A program made the translations under genes and the position numbers. Shown here piece after piece: positions 6,958 to 8,763 of a stretch of DNA of 8,763 nucleotides. Numbering within the stretch: the stretch's first letter is position 1; each line of letters starts with the position of its first letter. Source of the stretch: Ruminococcaceae bacterium UBA1785 (GTDB lineage Bacteria > Bacillota > Clostridia > Oscillospirales > Acutalibacteraceae); assembly GCA_002314555.1 (NCBI GenBank), contig DCGF01000015.1, positions 8,217 to 16,979 of the forward strand, given 5' to 3'. A model generated the notes under the pieces. It was not told where the DNA came from. It saw only the letters and a list, made by a program, of their open reading frames with translations, and did not search any database.

Positions 6958-7536
6958 CTAAATAATGATGTCGTTTTTGATAAGATGGTCTTTTAGGGCG
7001 GCGCGGAGACGGAAGAGTGACGTCGCAACATTCTGCTCGGAGAGCCCTAAGTCGTTTGCGATGTCAGCTATCGACGCGCCGTAGAAGTAGCGCTTGACGA
7101 ACATCACACGCTTATTCTTTTCTAGGTCTTCAAGAAAAGAGTTAATAGCGCGGGTGATCTCTTTTCGGTCAAGCGCCTTATCCGGCGTAGAGTCGTCTAC
7201 ACCGAGTGAGAGTTCAGGCAAAACCTCAGCGAGTTCGGAGAGGAGCATGTCGCAGCCCGCTCCGCCACGCTTTTCTGCATGTTTCTTTCTATACATATCA
7301 AGTGACAAATTCCTAGTAATCCGAGCTAGGAAGACTTTAAAGTTTAATGGCACCTGTGGCGGAATTACATTCCAAGTATGAAGGTAGGTGTCATTTTCAA
7401 CTTCCTCTGCGTCTTCACTACTACTAAGAATATTGAAAGCTATAGTCAAAAGATAACTACCATATGAAATTTTAGTCTCTAAAATAGCCCTATCATTCCT
7501 GTCCTGATACAGCTCTATTATCTGTTTGTCCTGCAT
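6958..7536 (-). CDS. ECF (extracytoplasmic function) RNA polymerase sigma factor (192 aa)
   Basis: The size and layout are those of an ECF sigma factor. Region 2 lies at about 23-90 (YLLTIAFNILSSSEDAEEVENDTYLHTW, then FLARITRNLSLDMYRKKHAEKR). Region 4 lies at about 125-186, with the helix-turn-helix YGASIADIANDLGLSEQNV and then SLFRLRAALKDHL. Region 3 is absent, as expected. It should direct RNA polymerase to a specific envelope-stress-type regulon. The start chosen is ATG (MQDKQ), with GGAAG seven bases upstream; a TTG one codon earlier is possible. The start lies 44 bases inside the preceding lipoprotein gene, which implies translational coupling, and the anti-sigma gene follows. The gene is visibly richer in G+C than its neighbours (about 58% at 7021-7080 against about 38% at 7801-7860). 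Confidence 0.92.
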   Translation of the reverse strand: MQDKQIIELYQDRNDRAILETKISYGSYLLTIAFNILSSSEDAEEVENDTYLHTWNVIPPQVPLNFKVFLARITRNLSLDMYRKKHAEKRGGAGCDMLLSELAEVLPELSLGVDDSTPDKALDRKEITRAINSFLEDLEKNKRVMFVKRYFYGASIADIANDLGLSEQNVATSLFRLRAALKDHLIKNDIII

Positions 7537-8497
7537 CAATTACTTCCTTTGCTTTCTTTGCCCTATGTTTCTTCATAATTTTCTTAATTATAACATAAGC
7601 GGCAATTAAAACGATAGCAATGATTATAAAATAAGGGATATTGATTACTATCCATGTAAAGAAATTCTTAAAACCTGTGCCAATATCAAAGAGAGATTCT
7701 TTAAGACCAGCAACTATGTTTGCCCAAAAGCTGTCGCCAGTTTCAACCTCATGGCTTACTTCATAGATATTCATAGTTACTGTAGAATAAGAGAGCTCAT
7801 CATTATAAGTGTTCATCATTGACTGATAGTACTCTATGTTTGAGCGTACATCAGTGAGCCTATCCTCTATTTCTAAAATCTCCGAAAGGCTATTTGCCTT
7901 TTCAAGGAGGGAGAGAAGTGTCTCCTGCTCGGTCTTTAAGGCTGCGAGGTGGCTCTCTGTGTCTGCGTATGAGTTTGTAATATCATCTGATGTTATAGAC
8001 TTTGATGTAACTGTTGCAGTGCCATCGATGGCAGTTAAGAACTCATCAAGTTTATCGGAAGGCACTCTTACTGTTAAATAAAGATTTGTATATTCAGAAT
8101 ACTTATCCTCATTTGAAGACTCGATATATCCAGAGACATTTTTTACTGCAGTTTCAATTGCTTTTATTGTCTCACTATATTTTTCTGTCGAGAGAGATAA
8201 ATCTGCATTCCTTACTATCTTACGGTTTCCTGTATAAGCAATATTTAAAGAACCAGTTGTAGAAGATTCATTCTTTGAAGCATAAGCAGCTGGTTCGCCG
8301 TCATATGACTTTGCCTTTGAGATGCTGCCACCTGCCTCTTGAACATTATTATAAACGGCTACATCATAGCCTAACATTCCTGGATCCTCAGTCGTCAGTT
8401 CATCTTTTGACTTTCCGCAAGCAGCAAAACTAAAAATTAATGTGAGTATGATAATAAGGGCCAACAACTTCTTTGTGTTCTCTTTTATTCTTTTCAT
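7493..8497 (-). CDS. DUF4349-family membrane lipoprotein (334 aa)
   Basis: The N-terminus is a lipoprotein signal: MKRIKENTKK, a hydrophobic stretch and the lipobox FAAC, with the lipidated cysteine at 27. The body has the DUF4349 pattern: RKIVRNADLSLSTEKYSETI (about 93-112), NLYLTVRVPSDKLDEFL (138-154), then a helical, probably coiled-coil section (about 177-235, with LEIEDRLTDVRSNIEYY) and STVTMNIYEV. A transmembrane helix at about 283-305 is followed by a lysine-rich cytoplasmic tail. It would be anchored at both ends, with its main domain outside the membrane. The molecular function of this family is not established. Being first in an operon with a sigma/anti-sigma pair suggests a sensor or target of that envelope response. 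The start chosen is the ATG at the signal peptide; a start nine codons upstream lies within a hairpin and adds nothing recognisable. The ribosome binding site AAAGGCGGG lies in the 3' arm of that hairpin. Confidence 0.9.
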   Translation of the reverse strand: MKRIKENTKKLLALIIILTLIFSFAACGKSKDELTTEDPGMLGYDVAVYNNVQEAGGSISKAKSYDGEPAAYASKNESSTTGSLNIAYTGNRKIVRNADLSLSTEKYSETIKAIETAVKNVSGYIESSNEDKYSEYTNLYLTVRVPSDKLDEFLTAIDGTATVTSKSITSDDITNSYADTESHLAALKTEQETLLSLLEKANSLSEILEIEDRLTDVRSNIEYYQSMMNTYNDELSYSTVTMNIYEVSHEVETGDSFWANIVAGLKESLFDIGTGFKNFFTWIVINIPYFIIIAIVLIAAYVIIKKIMKKHRAKKAKEVIDAGQTDNRAVSGQE

Positions 8498-8538
8498 AAA
8501 AATACCCGCCTTTCGTGGTTTCACACTAAAAGACGGGT
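8498..8538 (-). terminator. Strong hairpin with U5 tail abutting the DUF4349 start codon
   Basis: In the minus-strand RNA, the 5' arm (8524-8538) and 3' arm (8504-8517) form 14 base pairs, two of them G-U, with one bulged A and a 6-base loop. AUUUUU follows, then directly the ATG. It lies about 30 bases after the stop codon of the upstream transferase gene and has the form of its intrinsic terminator. The 3' arm contains the AAAGGCGGG ribosome binding site of the next gene, so any readthrough RNA would also have that site buried. Confidence 0.75.
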
Positions 8539-8557
8539 TTTATTCTTTTTCATTACA
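8532..8557 (-). promoter_or_regulatory. Candidate ECF-type autoregulatory promoter for the sigma operon
   Basis: TGTAAT (8552-8557) and CGTC (8532-8535) are separated by 16 bases. This resembles promoters of Bacillus-type ECF sigma factors (TGAAAC or TGTAAC, 16-17 bases, CGTC/CGTA). It would start transcription near 8525, within the 5' arm of the hairpin. An overlapping sigma-A reading also exists: TTGAAA (8562-8567), 17 bases, AATAAA (8539-8544). Either could serve the operon. Confidence 0.45.
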
Positions 8558-8569
8558 GTTTTTTCAAAA

Positions 8570-8763
8570 TTATTTTTTTAGCAAAAAATCTACGAGTCGC
8601 TCTGTCGCCCTACCATCGAGGTTATCAAAGTTAAAGTCTTTAAACTCTTTTGCCTTCTTATCTACTTCATCACCTTTAAGGATACGTTTAACAGTCTTTA
8701 TAAGTTCATCTTCTGTTTTAACCACTGGACCACCAACGTATGACTCATAGTCAAAGTAGAAGT
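8570..8763 (-). CDS. CDP-glycerol glycerophosphotransferase-like protein, C-terminal end only
   Basis: Only the last 63 residues are in the window; the gene continues past the right edge. They read FYFDYESYVGGPVVKTEDEL, a variable charged segment, then FDNLDGRATERLVDFLLKK and a stop. The FDYE-x(3)-GGPVVKT-xx-EL and DG-(K/R)A-(S/T)ER pattern is typical of the C-terminus of TagB/TagF-type enzymes, which move glycerol-phosphate or related units from CDP-alcohols to a teichoic-acid-like cell-surface polymer. Whether this copy is a primase, a polymerase or part of a capsule locus cannot be told from the fragment. A hairpin terminator follows about 30 bases after the stop. Confidence 0.75.
   Translation of the reverse strand, partial: FYFDYESYVGGPVVKTEDELIKTVKRILKGDEVDKKAKEFKDFNFDNLDGRATERLVDFLLKK

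Noticed and set aside
7493..7536. The lipoprotein/sigma overlap as a possible frameshift or sequencing error
   Set aside because: Both proteins look complete: the lipoprotein ends in a normal hydrophilic tail, and the sigma factor has a ribosome binding site and a standard-length region 2. A real overlap is the simpler reading.
1..8763. CRISPR arrays, tRNA or rRNA genes, insertion sequences and phage genes
   Set aside because: I saw no regularly spaced direct repeats, no tRNA-like cloverleaf outside the T-box leader, and no transposase, integrase or phage structural motif on either strand.

Overview
The window looks like a chromosomal stretch from a low-GC Gram-positive anaerobe, most likely a Lachnospiraceae-type clostridium (Butyrivibrio/Pseudobutyrivibrio/Roseburia neighbourhood). 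This is inferred from the roughly 40% GC look, AAGGAGG-type ribosome binding sites, a T-box leader, a DUF4349 lipoprotein linked to an ECF sigma factor, and a poly(glycerophosphate) transferase-type C-terminus. No species can be named from the sequence alone. Every gene I can support lies on the minus strand, so transcription runs from high to low coordinates.

Right end (8763 to 6082): the last 63 codons of a CDP-glycerol glycerophosphotransferase-like protein are followed by a strong hairpin that abuts the next start codon. Then comes a tight three-gene unit: a DUF4349 membrane lipoprotein, an ECF sigma factor whose start lies 44 bases inside the lipoprotein gene, and a single-pass anti-sigma-like protein. 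A hairpin terminator closes the unit. A candidate ECF-type promoter (TGTAAT-N16-CGTC) sits in the hairpin region before the lipoprotein gene, which suggests that the sigma factor activates its own operon. This looks like a cell-envelope stress module.

Centre (5972 to 3687): one orphan hybrid histidine kinase with seven predicted membrane helices, a probable PAS-like region, a complete kinase core and a C-terminal receiver. No response regulator gene is beside it.

Left centre (3685 to 982): the most interesting part. A near-consensus sigma-A promoter starts just after the kinase stop codon and drives a complete T-box leader. All the key parts can be read: the stem I distal motif, a specifier region, the T-box bulge, an antiterminator, and a competing 12-bp terminator with a U7 tail. 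The leader controls a 764-residue protein that fuses an XRE helix-turn-helix, a cupin and a full acyl-CoA ligase. A T-box would put this regulator/ligase under the control of an uncharged tRNA, probably serine (UCC) or possibly isoleucine (AUC). That links amino-acid starvation to activation of a carboxylic acid.

Left end (981 to 1): after a terminator, a separate promoter with a 17-base perfect palindrome drives an unrecognised six-helix membrane protein and, translationally coupled to it, a 52-residue single-pass protein with a very charged tail. These may be a transporter-like pair working with the ligase, but that rests only on adjacency.
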